Assembly: GCF_000719135.1 (NCBI RefSeq)
Contig: NZ_JOEK01000016.1
Location: 62,001-126,000 of the forward strand
Source: Streptomyces avicenniae
GTDB taxonomy: Bacteria; Actinomycetota; Actinomycetes; Streptomycetales; Streptomycetaceae
Reading direction: 5' to 3'
DNA: 64,000 nucleotides
Positions 44,501-53,427 of this stretch are shown here, piece after piece. The position numbers and the translations under genes are program-made. The notes beneath the pieces are model-generated. The model had not been told where the DNA came from and made no database searches. It saw nothing but the letters and a program-made list of their open reading frames with translations. The stretch's first letter is position 1; every line of letters starts with the position of its first letter.

Positions 44501-44635
44501 CTGCGCCGCTTCAAGGACGACGTCACCGAGATCCGCGAAGGGTTCGAGGGCGGTATCAACCTCGGCAACTTCAACGACATCAAGATCGACGACGTCATCG
44601 CCACCTACGAGATGCGGGAGAAGCCCCGCGCCTGA
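41549..44635 (+). CDS. infB: Translation initiation factor IF-2 with long Gly/Pro-rich N-terminus
   Basis: 1028-residue GTPase that places initiator tRNA on the 30S subunit. Residues 1-50 are the small IF2-N domain ([18 protein letters not shown]). Residues 55-400 are disordered and repetitive, first Pro/Ala/Gly units of the RPGAP kind, then nearly pure Gly/Arg/Phe. The second IF2-N domain follows (about 430-500). The G domain has G1 GHVDHGKT at 530-537, [15 protein letters not shown] for G3 and NKIDVEGA for G4. Domains II to IV complete the protein. The GTG start is in a strong ribosome-binding context. Confidence 0.95.
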   Translation: MAKVRVYELAKELGVESKVVMAKLQELGEFVRSASSTIEAPVVRKLTDALSAGNGSGRRPARPGAPAPRPGAPKPGAAGPRPGAPRPGAPAPGGAPAAGPKPGGPRPTPGPAPAPAAPRPAAKPAPAAPEFTAPPAPPAPPAGDTAAARQTTPRPGGQQGPKPGSRPAAPRPGGGAPSAGAGKTAPAKPGGPKPGGRPAGPRPGNNPFTTSGSTGMARPQARPGPAARPGGQGAPGAPRPGGGQDRPGPRPQAPGGNRATPGNMPRPQSGPGGPRPGPPGNRPNPGMMPQRPSAGGRPGGPGGRPAGGPRPGGGAGGGGFAGRGGGGGGGGRPGFGGGGGGGGFAGRGAGGGAGTGTRPGGGGGGFGGGGGRPGFGGRPGGPGGRGGTQGAFGRPGGPARRGRKSKRQRRQEYEAMQAPSIGGVMLPRGKGEAIRLSRGASLTDFAEKINANPASLVQVMFNLGEMVTATQSVSDETLHLLGDEMNYTVQIVSPEEEDRELLESFDIEFGENEGGEEALTSRPPVVTVMGHVDHGKTRLLDAIRKTNVIEGEAGGITQHIGAYQVSTEVNGDDRRITFIDTPGHEAFTAMRARGAKSTDIAILVVAANDGVMPQTVEALNHAKAADVPIVVAVNKIDVEGADPTKVRGQLTEFGLVAEEYGGDTMFVDISARQGTNIEGLLEAVILTADATLDLRANPEQDAQGIAIEAHLDRGRGAVATVLVQRGTLRVGDTMVVGDAHGRVRAMLDDTGRNLTEAGPSTPVLVQGLTNVPGAGDNFLVVSEDRTARQIAEKRAARERNAAFAKRTRRVSLEDLDKVLKAGEIQQLNLILKGDASGSVEALESSLLQLDVGEGVDLRVLHRGVGAVTETDIDLAAGSDAIVLGFNVRAEGRATQAAEREGVDVRYYSVIYQAIEEVEAALKGLLKPEFEEVELGTAEIREVFRSSKLGNIAGVLIRSGEVRRNTKARVVRDGKVVAENLNIEGLRRFKDDVTEIREGFEGGINLGNFNDIKIDDVIATYEMREKPRA
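42440..42720 (+). repeat. Gly-rich low-complexity repeat within infB
   Basis: This region is made of near-repeats of ggcggcggtggc units encoding [15 protein letters not shown] motifs around FAGRG and RPGFGG. It is coding and in frame. Its length is likely to vary between strains by slippage. Confidence 0.7.
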
Positions 44636-44643
44636 CCCCACCC

Positions 44644-44695
44644 GGGCCGGGGCCCGTCGCCGGAGCTGTGAAACTCCGTCGATGGGCCCCGGCCC
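44644..44695 (+). terminator. Strong terminator after infB
   Basis: A perfect 12-bp stem (gggccggggccc/gggccccggccc) encloses a smaller ggag/ctcc hairpin. It lies eight bases after the infB stop. Confidence 0.7.
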
Positions 44696-44714
44696 TGGCC
44701 ATTACGATCACCAT

Positions 44715-45011
44715 ATGTATACCGGGACGCTGTCGTTCGACCTGCTGCTCGGCGACGTCAGATCGCTGAAACAGAAACGCTCCGTGGTCCGGCCGATCGT
44801 GGCCGAACTGCGCCGGAAGTACACGGTGAGCGTGGCCGAGGTCGGCGACCAGGACCTGCACCGCCGCGCGACCATCGGGCTGGCGGCGGTGTCGGGCGAC
44901 GCGGGCCACCTCACCGGCGTGCTCGACGAGTGCGAGCGGTGGATGGCGGCCCGGCCCGAGGTGGAACTGCTGTCGGTACGGCGGCGGCTCCACGGCGACG
45001 AGGACGAATAG
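44715..45011 (+). CDS. DUF503 family protein (YlxP-like)
   Basis: 98-residue protein placed between infB and rbfA, as in many Gram-positive bacteria. Starts MYTGTLSFDLLLGDVRSLKQ and includes SVAEVGDQDLHRRATIGLA. The family has a ferredoxin-like fold and no established biochemical role; association with ribosome maturation is inferred from context. The ATG at 44715 is preceded by a weak ribosome site, and the ATG lies 20 bp after the infB terminator. Confidence 0.85.
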   Translation: MYTGTLSFDLLLGDVRSLKQKRSVVRPIVAELRRKYTVSVAEVGDQDLHRRATIGLAAVSGDAGHLTGVLDECERWMAARPEVELLSVRRRLHGDEDE

Positions 45012-45026
45012 CAAGGAGACAGACCA

Positions 45027-45479
45027 GTGGCCGACAACCCCCGGGCCAAGAGGCTGGCGGACCTCATCCGTGAGGTGGTCGCGCAGAAGCTGCAACGGGA
45101 CGTGAAGGACCCGCGCCTGGGCAGCCGGGTGACCATCACCGACACCAGGATCACCGGCGACCTGCGCGAGGCCACCGTGTTCTACACGGTCTACGGCGAC
45201 GACGCCGACCGTGCCGAGGTCGCCGCGGGCCTGAACAGCGCGCGCGGCATCCTGCGCTCCGCCGTGGGCGCGGCGGCGGGCGTGAAGCACACGCCGAGCC
45301 TGGAGTTCGTCCCCGACGCCCTGCCGGAGAACGCGCGCAACCTCGACGACCTCTTCGACCGCGCGCGGGAGCGTGACGAGGAGGTACGCCGTGCGTCGGC
45401 GGGCGCCGACTACGCGGCCGGGGCCGACCCGTACGTCAGCAAGGACGAGAAGGACGCCACGGACGAGAAGGAAGACTGA
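45027..45479 (+). CDS. rbfA: Ribosome-binding factor A
   Basis: 150-residue KH-fold factor for 16S rRNA 5'-end maturation and cold adaptation. The N-terminus (MADNPRAKRLADLIREVVAQ) and LEFVPDALPENARNLDDLFDRAR are family signatures. The C-terminal 35 residues are acidic and disordered. It lies 15 bp after the DUF503 gene with AAGGAGAC upstream of the start. Confidence 0.93.
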   Translation: MADNPRAKRLADLIREVVAQKLQRDVKDPRLGSRVTITDTRITGDLREATVFYTVYGDDADRAEVAAGLNSARGILRSAVGAAAGVKHTPSLEFVPDALPENARNLDDLFDRARERDEEVRRASAGADYAAGADPYVSKDEKDATDEKED

Positions 45480-45486
45480 CCGTCCC

Positions 45487-46401
45487 ATGAGCCGCACCAC
45501 CAGCACCCGCGCGGCAGGCGCCGCCGACGGGCTCGTCGTCGTGGACAAGCCCGCCGGTTTCACGTCGCACGACGTCGTGGCCGTGCTGCGCGGTATCGCG
45601 CGCACGCGCCGCGTCGGCCACGCGGGCACGCTCGACCCCATGGCGACGGGCGTCCTCGTCCTCGGCCTCGGGCGCGCCACCCGGCTGCTCGGACATCTCG
45701 CGCTGACCGAGAAGGAGTACCGGGGCACCGTCCGCCTCGGCCAGACGACGGTGACCGACGACGCCGAGGGCGAGGTCACCGGCGCCACGGGCGCGGCGGG
45801 CCTCGACCCGGCGGCGGTCGCCGCCGCCGTCGCCGCCCTGACCGGCGACCTCATGCAGGTCCCGGCGAAGGTGAGCGCGATCAAGATCGACGGCAAGCGC
45901 TCCTACCGCCGCGTACGGGACGGCGAGGACGTCGAGATCCCGGCCAGGCCGGTGACGGTCTCCACGTTCACCGTCACGGCCACCGCCGAGCGCACGGCCG
46001 ACGACGGCACCCCCGTCACCGACCTCGACGTCACGGTCGTCTGCTCGTCGGGCACCTACATCCGCTCCCTCGCCCGCGACCTGGGCGCGGCCCTCGGGAC
46101 GGGCGGCCACCTCACCGCGCTGCGCCGCACCCGCGTCGGGCCGTACGCGCTGGAGGCCGCCCACACCCTCGACGCGCTGCGCGCCGAACTCGCCGTGCTG
46201 CCGCTCGGCGAGGCAGCCGCCGCCGCGTTCCCGCGCTGGGACGTGGACGAGCGGGCGGCCCGCCTCCTCGGCAACGGCGCCCGCCTCGACGCGCCGGGCC
46301 TGCCACCGGGGCCCGTGGCGGTCTTCGGCCCCGAGGAGCGGTTCATCGCCCTCGTCGAGGCGCACGAGGAGACGACCCGCAGCCTCGCCGTGTTCGTCTG
46401 A
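45487..46401 (+). CDS. truB: tRNA pseudouridine(55) synthase
   Basis: 304-residue enzyme modifying U55 in the T-loop of tRNA. The catalytic Asp50 lies in GHAGTLDPMATGVL; the family motifs DGLVVVDKPAGFTSHDVV and CSSGTYIRSLARDLG are present, and a C-terminal PUA-like domain follows at about 240-304. The start is seven bases after the rbfA stop. A terminator hairpin follows. Confidence 0.94.
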   Translation: MSRTTSTRAAGAADGLVVVDKPAGFTSHDVVAVLRGIARTRRVGHAGTLDPMATGVLVLGLGRATRLLGHLALTEKEYRGTVRLGQTTVTDDAEGEVTGATGAAGLDPAAVAAAVAALTGDLMQVPAKVSAIKIDGKRSYRRVRDGEDVEIPARPVTVSTFTVTATAERTADDGTPVTDLDVTVVCSSGTYIRSLARDLGAALGTGGHLTALRRTRVGPYALEAAHTLDALRAELAVLPLGEAAAAAFPRWDVDERAARLLGNGARLDAPGLPPGPVAVFGPEERFIALVEAHEETTRSLAVFV

Positions 46402-46414
46402 CCGCCCCGTCCCC

Positions 46415-46438
46415 GCCGCCGTTCACCCGAACGGCGGC
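46415..46438 (+). terminator. Terminator after truB
   Basis: The 9-bp perfect arms gccgccgtt and aacggcggc have a 6-nt loop. They end the rimP-to-truB operon before the trypsin-like gene. Confidence 0.6.
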
Positions 46439-46524
46439 ATATCGGTGCAGAACCTCCCCGAGCGGGGCAGAGTGCTCCCGCGCCGCCGTGCGGGCGGCGC
46501 CGAGCGGCACGGGAGGTTCGGCAG

Positions 46525-48624
46525 ATGGCGGTGGACGGGGCCTTTCCCTTGTGCGTCCGCGACCTGGCGGGGCGGACGCGGGGGCAGGGCTTCCTCGCCG
46601 ACCCGGCCGCCGGCACCGTCGTCACGACGCACGAGGCCGTTGACGGCCTCGCCAGGCTCCTGCTGCACACGCCGGGCGGCGGCGCGCGGCACGTACGCGC
46701 CGACGCCGTCACCCCGCTGCCGGAGTGGGACCTCGCCCTGATCGACGCGCCGGGCATCGACGCCGAGCCGCGTCTCATCGGCGGCGAACGCCCGCCGGGC
46801 AGCGCCGTCCGCGTCCGGCTCGACGCGTGGACCGACTCCGTGCTGCTGGCGGGCGGCCCCGCCACGTACACCGCCACCGACCGGCTCCACCGCGTCGCCG
46901 CGACGGCCGCGCTGCCGCTCCCGTCCGGACGGCTCGCGGCCCTGCGGCTGAACGCGGCGCACAGCGGCAGCCCCGTCATCGACAGCGCCACGGGCGCCGT
47001 GGTTGCCGTGCTGGGGACGGCCCTGCACCGCGCCGGACGCACGGCGGGGCTCGCCGTCCCGCTGCGCGCGGCGGCGGAGCGTGGCGGGCCGCTGGCCGAC
47101 CTGTTGCGGCGCAACGGCCGGGCGGTGCCAGGGTTCGGCGCCGACCTCAACCCGGCAGGTCTGCGGGCGCTCACCGCCGCGACGCTCACCGGGGCGCCGG
47201 GCGACGGCGGCCCGGACGGCGGGGTCGGCGGCGAGCTGGCGGAGTTCGAGGCGGCCCGCGCGCAGGTGCTGCCCCTCGCGGCGCTGCCGGGGGACGGCCG
47301 GGCGCGCGCGGTGGCCGCGTACGCCGTGCGGCGGCAGGCGGGCGGCGCCCCGACCGTGTGGCTGCGGGCCGCGGACCTGCGCGCCGGCGACCGTAGCCTG
47401 CGGGACGCCTTGGCGCGCGTGCTGCCGGGCGTCGATCCGGACGTCGCCGCCAGGACCGCGCGGGACGACGGGCGCCCGCTGCTGGTCGTCCTGGACGCGC
47501 CGGGCGACGTCCCGGCAGCGCGGCTGCCCGGCTGGGTGGCCGCGTCCTGCGCGTGGCTGCGGACGGCGGACGTGCGGCTGGTGCTGGTCTGCTCACCGGC
47601 GTTGCGCGCGGACGTCGCGTCGGCGCACCGGCTCGACGGCGTGGTGCGGCGGATCGTCCGGGCGCCGGGCTGCGGGGCGTCCGCCGGGGAGGTGACGGAG
47701 CGGCTGCGGGAGGCGGCGCGGCGTTCCGTCGGGACGGGCGCGCTGGGGCGGCGGGCCTTCGAGGCGCTGTTCCCCGCGTCGGACGGCTGCGGCGGCGCGG
47801 TGCTCGGCGAGGGGGTGATGCGGCCCGAGGGCGCGGGATACCGGTTCGTGGACGGGGAGTTCGCCGACTGGCTGCACGCGCCGCACCTCGACCTGGACGC
47901 CACGCTCGCGGCGGCGGCGCGGGGCGCCGTGGCGCGGGACCGCGCGGGGACCGTCGTCCAGGCGATGCTGCACCTGGCGCGCCGGGCCGGGGCCGACGCC
48001 CTGCGCCGCCGCCTGCGGCCCCTCGCCGAGGCCCTGGACGCGCCGGGCGACACCGGCTGGTGGGCCAGGCACCTGCTGCACGCCGTCCCCCTCGGGCTGC
48101 CGGAGGCGGCCGGGTTGCTGGCCGAACTGCGCTGGCTGGCCGACCGGATCGGCGGGCGCACGCTGCCGACCGGGCCGTTCGGCCCCGCGTTCTGGCGCGG
48201 CCTGCGGCTGCCGGACGAGGAGACCTTCGACCTTCTGCGGCGGCTGCTGCCCGCCGACGGGCCCGGCACCGGGGGCGAGCGGTACCTGTCGGCCGCCGCC
48301 GCGCTGCTGGCCGCCGCGCCGGAGGCGGGCGTGGCGGCGGTCTGCCGGTGGTTCGGGGACGAGCGGCCGTTGCGCTGTGGCAGCGGCCCCGCGCCGGGGG
48401 AGCTGACCGTCGCCACCGCAGCCCAGGCGCTGCTGTACGCCCATCGCGGCCTGGCCCCCGCCGAGCTGGCGGCGGCCCTGGCCGGGGCGGCGCACCCGCG
48501 CGCGGACGAGCTGCTGACCGAGCTGGCCGCCGACCCGTGGACGGGCCCGCTGACCGGTCCGCGCACCGGCCCGCGCGGCGTGGCGGAGGCGCTCCCGCGG
48601 GCGTTCTGCGGCCGGGCCGGGTGA
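46525..48624 (+). CDS. Trypsin-like protease domain fused to a NACHT/STAND-like region
   Basis: 699-residue protein between truB and ribF, without signal peptide or membrane segment. Residues 1-190 fit a trypsin-like peptidase: His36 (TTHEAVD), Asp69 (EWDLALIDAP) and Ser147 (AHSGSPVID) in the right order. Residues about 245-390 look like a P-loop NTPase: Walker-A-like LPGDGRARA (253-262) without the usual Gly-Lys-Ser/Thr, and Walker-B-like LLVVLD (ending 324), then a DVRLVLVCS strand. The remainder is helical and Leu/Ala-rich. The domain order recalls trypsin-STAND proteins. The start MAVDGAF follows GGAGG-like bases; the function is unknown. Confidence 0.65.
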   Translation: MAVDGAFPLCVRDLAGRTRGQGFLADPAAGTVVTTHEAVDGLARLLLHTPGGGARHVRADAVTPLPEWDLALIDAPGIDAEPRLIGGERPPGSAVRVRLDAWTDSVLLAGGPATYTATDRLHRVAATAALPLPSGRLAALRLNAAHSGSPVIDSATGAVVAVLGTALHRAGRTAGLAVPLRAAAERGGPLADLLRRNGRAVPGFGADLNPAGLRALTAATLTGAPGDGGPDGGVGGELAEFEAARAQVLPLAALPGDGRARAVAAYAVRRQAGGAPTVWLRAADLRAGDRSLRDALARVLPGVDPDVAARTARDDGRPLLVVLDAPGDVPAARLPGWVAASCAWLRTADVRLVLVCSPALRADVASAHRLDGVVRRIVRAPGCGASAGEVTERLREAARRSVGTGALGRRAFEALFPASDGCGGAVLGEGVMRPEGAGYRFVDGEFADWLHAPHLDLDATLAAAARGAVARDRAGTVVQAMLHLARRAGADALRRRLRPLAEALDAPGDTGWWARHLLHAVPLGLPEAAGLLAELRWLADRIGGRTLPTGPFGPAFWRGLRLPDEETFDLLRRLLPADGPGTGGERYLSAAAALLAAAPEAGVAAVCRWFGDERPLRCGSGPAPGELTVATAAQALLYAHRGLAPAELAAALAGAAHPRADELLTELAADPWTGPLTGPRTGPRGVAEALPRAFCGRAG

Positions 48625-48716
48625 GGCGGCCGTCCTCGCGGTGCCGGGTGCCGGGTACCTTGGACCCGCAGGTCCACCGGTGACGGTGGCGAGGGTTCGG
48701 GCGAGGAGCGAGAACG

Positions 48717-49661
48717 GTGCAGCGCTGGCGTGACGTGACGGACATCCCCGGGGACTGGGGACGTAGCGTCGTCACCATCGGTTCGTACGACGGTGTTCAC
48801 CGGGGGCATCAGCTGATCATCGGACGGGCGGTGGCCCGTGCCAGGGAACTCGGCGTGCCCGCCGTGGTGGTGACCTTCGACCCCCACCCCAAGGAGGTCA
48901 CCAGGCCGGGCAGCCACCCGCCGCTGCTCGCGCCCCATCCGCGCCGCGCCGAACTGATGGCGGCGCTCGGCGTGGACGCGGTGCTGGTGCTGCCGTTCAC
49001 CGAGGAGTTCTCGCAGCTGGCGCCCGCCGACTTCGTCGTGAAGGTGCTCGTCGAGCGGCTCCACGCGCGCGCCGTCGTGGAAGGCCCGAACTTCCGCTTC
49101 GGCCACCGGGCGGCGGGGACGGTCGCCACGCTCGCGGAACTGGGCGGGACGTACGGCTTCGAGGTCGTCGTGGTGGATCTCTACGAGCGCGGCGCCGCGG
49201 GCCATGGCGAGGCGTTCTCGTCGTCGCTGGCACGGCGGCTCGTCGCCGAGGGGGACGTGGCGGGCGCCGCCGAGGTGCTCGGGCGTCCGCACCGCGTCGA
49301 GGGCGTCGTCGTGCACGGGGCGCGGCGCGGGCGTGAACTGGGCATCCCCACGGCGAACCTCGACACCGTGCCCCACACGGCGATCCCGGCGGACGGCGTC
49401 TACGCGGGCTGGCTCCTCGCGGCGGGGGAGCGGATGGCCGCCGCCGTCTCGGTCGGCACCAACCCGCACTTCCACGGCACGCAGCGCACCGTCGAGGCGC
49501 ACGCGCTCGGCCGCACGGACCTCGACCTGTACGGGATGACGGTCGCCGTGGACTTCACCGAGTTCGTGCGCGGCCAGGAGTCGTTCGACTCGCTCGACGC
49601 GCTGCTGGAGAAGATGGCGGACGACCTGCGGCGCGTCCGCGAGCTGACCAGCGGCGGCTGA
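48717..49661 (+). CDS. ribF: Bifunctional riboflavin kinase/FAD synthetase
   Basis: 314-residue enzyme making FMN and FAD. The N-terminal nucleotidyltransferase domain has YDGVHRGHQLIIGRA and VEGPNFRFGHRAAGT, and the C-terminal kinase has GRELGIPTANL with YDGVYAGWLLA-like strand and VGTNPHFHGTQRTVEAH. The GTG at 48717 lies in a GAGGAG context. It is convergent with the ESX locus, separated by a terminator hairpin. Confidence 0.94.
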   Translation: MQRWRDVTDIPGDWGRSVVTIGSYDGVHRGHQLIIGRAVARARELGVPAVVVTFDPHPKEVTRPGSHPPLLAPHPRRAELMAALGVDAVLVLPFTEEFSQLAPADFVVKVLVERLHARAVVEGPNFRFGHRAAGTVATLAELGGTYGFEVVVVDLYERGAAGHGEAFSSSLARRLVAEGDVAGAAEVLGRPHRVEGVVVHGARRGRELGIPTANLDTVPHTAIPADGVYAGWLLAAGERMAAAVSVGTNPHFHGTQRTVEAHALGRTDLDLYGMTVAVDFTEFVRGQESFDSLDALLEKMADDLRRVRELTSGG

Positions 49662-49670
49662 CCGGACCGG

Positions 49671-49698
49671 GGTCCGGCCGACCGCCACCGGCCGGACC
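49671..49698. terminator. Bidirectional terminator between ribF and the ESX locus
   Basis: A perfect 10-bp stem (ggtccggccg/cggccggacc, 8-nt loop) lies in the 39-bp gap between convergent genes. Confidence 0.7.
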
Positions 49699-49700
49699 GC

Positions 49701-52493
49701 TCAGCCCTGCGGCGGGCGCCCCCACCCGCCCGGCTGCTGCGGGAACCCCTGACCCGGCCCCGCGGGGGGCGGCGGCTGGACCTGCGGCGGATACCCGTAC
49801 TGCGGCTGCTGCGGCTGCTGCTGTCCCGGGTGGGCGGCGGGCGCCGGATAGCCGTACCCCTGCGGGGGCTGGCCAGGACCCTGACCCTGGCCCGGCAGCG
49901 GCGGCGCCACCTGCGGCGGCATCCCGCCGTCCGGGGTCCACAGGCCCTGCTCCTGCTGCATGCGGGAGAAGTCCTCCGCGATCAGCGCGGCGAGGTCGAA
50001 GTACGCCTGCCGGGTTTTCGGCCGCATCAGGTCGAGGTCCACCTCGGCGCCCGCGGCGAGGTGCTCGTCGAACGGCGCGACGACGACACCGCGGCAGCGC
50101 GTCTTGAAGTGCCCGACGATGTCCTCGACCTTGACCATCCTGCCGGTCTCGCGCACCCCCGAGATGACGGTGATGCTGCGCCGCACCAACTCCCCGTACC
50201 CGTGGGCGGCGAGCCAGTCGAGCGTGGTGCTCGCGCTGCTCGCGCCGTCCACCGAGGGCGTCGAGACGATGATCAGCTGGTGCGCGAGGTCCAGGACGCC
50301 GCGCATGGCGCTGTACAGCAGGCCGGTACCCGAGTCCGTGAGGATGATCGGATACTGCTTGCCCAGCACCTCGATGACGCGCCGGTAGTCCTCGTCGCTG
50401 AACGCCGTGGAGATCGCCGGGTCCACGTCGTTGGCCAGGATCTCCAGGCCGGACGGCGCCTGCGACGTGAACCTGCGGATGTCCATGTAGCTGTGCAGGT
50501 AGGGGATCGCGCCCACCAGGTCGCGGATCGTCGCCCCGGTCTCACGGCGGACGCGGCGGCCGAGCGTGCCCGCGTCCGGGTTGGCGTCGATCGCGATGAC
50601 CTTGTCCTGCCGCTCGCTGGCCAGCGTCGAGCCGAGGGCGGTGGTCGTGGTCGTCTTGCCCACGCCGCCCTTCAGGCTGATGACCGCGATCCGGTAGCAG
50701 GACAGGACGGGCGTGCGGATCGCGTTCAGCTTCCGCTGGCGCTCCTCCTCGGCCGCCTTGCCGCCGATGCGGAAGCGGGAGGTCGGCTTGCTGGCGGCCT
50801 GGGACCGCTGCTTGCGCCGCCGGTCGTTGAGCAGACGGTCGGACGACAGCTCGACGGACGCCGTGTAGCCCAGCGCCCCCGGCTGCATCGGCACCGGCTG
50901 GTTCGAGGGGTCGGGCCAGCCGTTCTCGCGGGGGTCCTGCGGGCGGGCCGCGGGGACCCCGGGGCCGGGCTGCTGTTGCTGCGCCGGGCCCGGCGGCAGC
51001 GCGTGCTGCGGCGCCTGCGGGTACTGCGGCGCGGGCGGCTGCGGGAATTGCGGGCCGGGGGGCGGTGCCGCCGGCTGCTGCTGCTCGTACGGCGCGGGCA
51101 GTGAGGGCTGTTGCTGCTGGACGGGGCCTGGCTGGGGCACGCCGGGATGAAGTACCGGGCCGCCGTGGGCCGGTGTGCCGGAGGGCGGCCACCCTCCCGG
51201 CGCTGCCTGCTGGGCCGCCGGGGGCTCAGGCCACTGGGGCAGCGCGGGCGGCTGCTGGTTCTGCGGGGCAGGGGCGTGTGGCGAGCCCTGGACGGGCCGC
51301 GCGTACGACGGCAGGCCGGGCGGCCCGGCCGTCGGCGGGGGAGACGCCTCCGCCGGGGACGGCTGGGGCCACTGCGGCGCCGCGCCGTGCGCCTGATGGG
51401 GCGTCGGCTGCGGCCACTGCGGGGCGGCCGGACGTTCCGGCGCCGGGCCGGGCGCCGGGAAGGGACCCGGCGCGTTCTGCGCGTGGGCGCCGGGCAGCGA
51501 AGGCGGTCCCGGAGGCGCCGCGAGACGGGGGTCGGCCGTCGGCTCCGGCTCGGCGTCCTCCTCGAACTCCAGCGCGGCCTCGGTCCCCGACTTGGTGAAC
51601 TCGACCTCCACGCTGGGCGCCTCGGGCGACGCCGGACGCTTCGGCGGCGTGAAGATCGCCGTGTGCTCCGAGGCGATGGGCCCGCCGCCCGCCCCGCCGA
51701 ACGGCGGCGCTGGCGAGGAGGGCTCAGGCTGCGGTCCCGCCGGTGGCGGCGGGGCGGACGGAGTCTCCGCCGACGGCGGATCGATCCGGAAGTCCGGTGG
51801 CAGCGGCGGGAGTCCGGCGGGGCGCTCCGCGGGCGGCGCGGGCGGGACAGGCGGAAGCGACGGCGCGACGGCCGCGGGCGGCTGCTCCGGCGTGACGTCG
51901 GGGGCCGCCCCGGCGTCGGCCCGTGCGGGCTCCGCGTGCGGCGGCTCCTCGGGCGCGCGCTCCGGTTCCGGTTCCGGCTCCGTGACGTCGGCGGGCGGCG
52001 GCGTGCTCTCCGCCTCGGGCCGTACGGGAGGGGGCGGCGGTGCGGGCCAGGCAGGGGCCGGGGGCGCCGACACCGGCGGCGGTTCCGGCTGCTGAGCGGC
52101 CTGTTCGTCGTGCTCCTGCTGCTGCCGCTGCGCCTCGGCCGCCGCCTTCCGCACGGAGGACGGGGAGAACTTCATCGTCCTGCCGTCGGACTCCTCGTCG
52201 TCACCGACCGCGGGCGACGGCACCGACGGCGGTCCTGGCACCGGGGCGGGCGGCGGGGGGAATCCGGCCGGAGCCGCCTGCTGCGGCACCGAAGGCGGCG
52301 CACCCCTGGGCGGACCCTGCTCCCCGCCCCCGGCGGGCGTGCTCGCCGCGCCGCCGGAGTACCAGGCGGGCGGGGTGTAGTCGATGGTGAACTGCCCGGT
52401 GGTCTCCGACTCCTCCTCAAGGAGATCGTCATCGGGCCGTTCGTCGGCGGAGGACTCCTCCGCGGGGCGAACCTTGTCCCGATCGCTGTTCAC
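49701..52493 (-). CDS. EspI-like MinD/ParA-type ATPase with proline-rich N-terminus
   Basis: 930-residue protein at the edge of the type VII locus. Residues about 1-590 are disordered and extremely rich in Pro, Ala, Gly and Gln. The ATPase (about 600-870) has the deviant Walker A KGGVGKT at 608-614, then [15 protein letters not shown] and [10 protein letters not shown], the ParA/MinD pattern. A second Pro/Gln tail ends the protein. The layout matches mycobacterial EspI (Rv3876), which tunes ESX-1 to ATP supply; similar proteins are found in Streptomyces ESX loci. The GTG at 52493 follows GGGAGG; an in-frame GTG at 52610 is an alternative. Confidence 0.8.
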   Translation of the reverse strand: MNSDRDKVRPAEESSADERPDDDLLEEESETTGQFTIDYTPPAWYSGGAASTPAGGGEQGPPRGAPPSVPQQAAPAGFPPPPAPVPGPPSVPSPAVGDDEESDGRTMKFSPSSVRKAAAEAQRQQQEHDEQAAQQPEPPPVSAPPAPAWPAPPPPPVRPEAESTPPPADVTEPEPEPERAPEEPPHAEPARADAGAAPDVTPEQPPAAVAPSLPPVPPAPPAERPAGLPPLPPDFRIDPPSAETPSAPPPPAGPQPEPSSPAPPFGGAGGGPIASEHTAIFTPPKRPASPEAPSVEVEFTKSGTEAALEFEEDAEPEPTADPRLAAPPGPPSLPGAHAQNAPGPFPAPGPAPERPAAPQWPQPTPHQAHGAAPQWPQPSPAEASPPPTAGPPGLPSYARPVQGSPHAPAPQNQQPPALPQWPEPPAAQQAAPGGWPPSGTPAHGGPVLHPGVPQPGPVQQQQPSLPAPYEQQQPAAPPPGPQFPQPPAPQYPQAPQHALPPGPAQQQQPGPGVPAARPQDPRENGWPDPSNQPVPMQPGALGYTASVELSSDRLLNDRRRKQRSQAASKPTSRFRIGGKAAEEERQRKLNAIRTPVLSCYRIAVISLKGGVGKTTTTTALGSTLASERQDKVIAIDANPDAGTLGRRVRRETGATIRDLVGAIPYLHSYMDIRRFTSQAPSGLEILANDVDPAISTAFSDEDYRRVIEVLGKQYPIILTDSGTGLLYSAMRGVLDLAHQLIIVSTPSVDGASSASTTLDWLAAHGYGELVRRSITVISGVRETGRMVKVEDIVGHFKTRCRGVVVAPFDEHLAAGAEVDLDLMRPKTRQAYFDLAALIAEDFSRMQQEQGLWTPDGGMPPQVAPPLPGQGQGPGQPPQGYGYPAPAAHPGQQQPQQPQYGYPPQVQPPPPAGPGQGFPQQPGGWGRPPQG

Positions 52494-52746
52494 GACGTGC
52501 CTCCCGCTCCTGGTATTGCTCCCTGATCCGCCCCTCGCGGGTTCCGCTGCCTGGTTGACGGACCGGAGCCCCGGAACGGTTCCCGCGGCACGGGTCAGGG
52601 CACTGCGCACAGCACCACTGCCGTGTTGTCCCTCACCCTAGTGGGCGTACGGGGGAGACCCGTAGCCCTCCTCCTCCCCCCAGGTGCGCATTCCGGCCGA
52701 AAAACAGCGGAAGCAGACCAGTTGTGAGCGAAATGGGCGGGGTGTG
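52494..52746. other. 253-bp gap upstream of the EspI-like gene
   Basis: It holds the Shine-Dalgarno of the EspI-like gene next to its start and a minus-strand TAGGGT at 52640-52635 that may be the -10. I see no coding sequence. Confidence 0.4.
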
Positions 52747-53427
52747 TCAGTTGTGTGCGTCCAGGCGGCTCGGGTTGCCCAGCAGCCCGATCTCACTGTC
52801 GGTCGGCACCATACGGACCAGCCGCCGCGCCGTACGCGTGCACCACAACGTCGCGTCCTCGGCGAACGTGGACAGCGCCTCCGCCTGCACCGGGGGCAGC
52901 GCCATCACCTTGCCTATCCGGCTGCCCTCCTCGGGCGAGACCCGCTGCACGCCGACCAGCGCCGCGCGCTCCATCAGCCGGGCCGCCGCCGGTCCCAGAT
53001 AGGGCAGCAGCGTCAGAACGGGCTGCCAGGGCGCCGACGCGACCCGCCCCCGTGGCGGCCGCACACCGCAGTCCCGCACCACCAGCACCGGGCTGCCCAG
53101 CGTCGCCCCCAGGGGCGGCACGCGGCCCACCTCGTGCAGCGTCATGTGTTCCAGACCGCCGTTGGCGGCCTGGGCCAGTCGCGCCCAGACATGTGCGCGC
53201 CCGGTCTCCACGGCCACCCGCACCCCGGTCGCCACCGCGCGCAACGCCAGCACCTGCGCCGTCCACACACCGCCTATCAGCACCATGTCGTACGGCACGG
53301 GGTGATGGATGCCCAGCACGGCGGGCCGCGACCTGCTGTCCACACCCACGACGATCCCGTCGTCGCCCACCGGCAGCGCCAGCCGCGACAGTTCCCCGAC
53401 GGACAGCACATGACTCCCGCGTGGCAT
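52747..53427 (-). CDS. ESX-locus protein of unknown function
   Basis: 226-residue protein. No signal or membrane helix is clear. It has an alpha/beta pattern (DGIVVGVDSRSRPAVLGIH, YDMVLIGGVWTAQVLALRAV, LHEVGRVPPLGATLGSPVLVV) that suggests a nucleotide- or peptide-binding fold, but I cannot name it. Its ATG overlaps the stop of eccE by one base, so translation is coupled to EccE and a role in the secretion machine is likely. Confidence 0.65.
   Translation of the reverse strand: MPRGSHVLSVGELSRLALPVGDDGIVVGVDSRSRPAVLGIHHPVPYDMVLIGGVWTAQVLALRAVATGVRVAVETGRAHVWARLAQAANGGLEHMTLHEVGRVPPLGATLGSPVLVVRDCGVRPPRGRVASAPWQPVLTLLPYLGPAAARLMERAALVGVQRVSPEEGSRIGKVMALPPVQAEALSTFAEDATLWCTRTARRLVRMVPTDSEIGLLGNPSRLDAHN

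Noticed and set aside
41714..44641. 975-codon minus-strand frame opposite infB
   Set aside because: Antisense to certain infB; the Gly/Pro repeats keep the opposite strand open.
46056..49688. 1210-codon minus-strand frame across truB, the trypsin-like gene and ribF
   Set aside because: Antisense shadow, Arg/Ser/Pro-rich, no domains, spanning three plus-strand genes.
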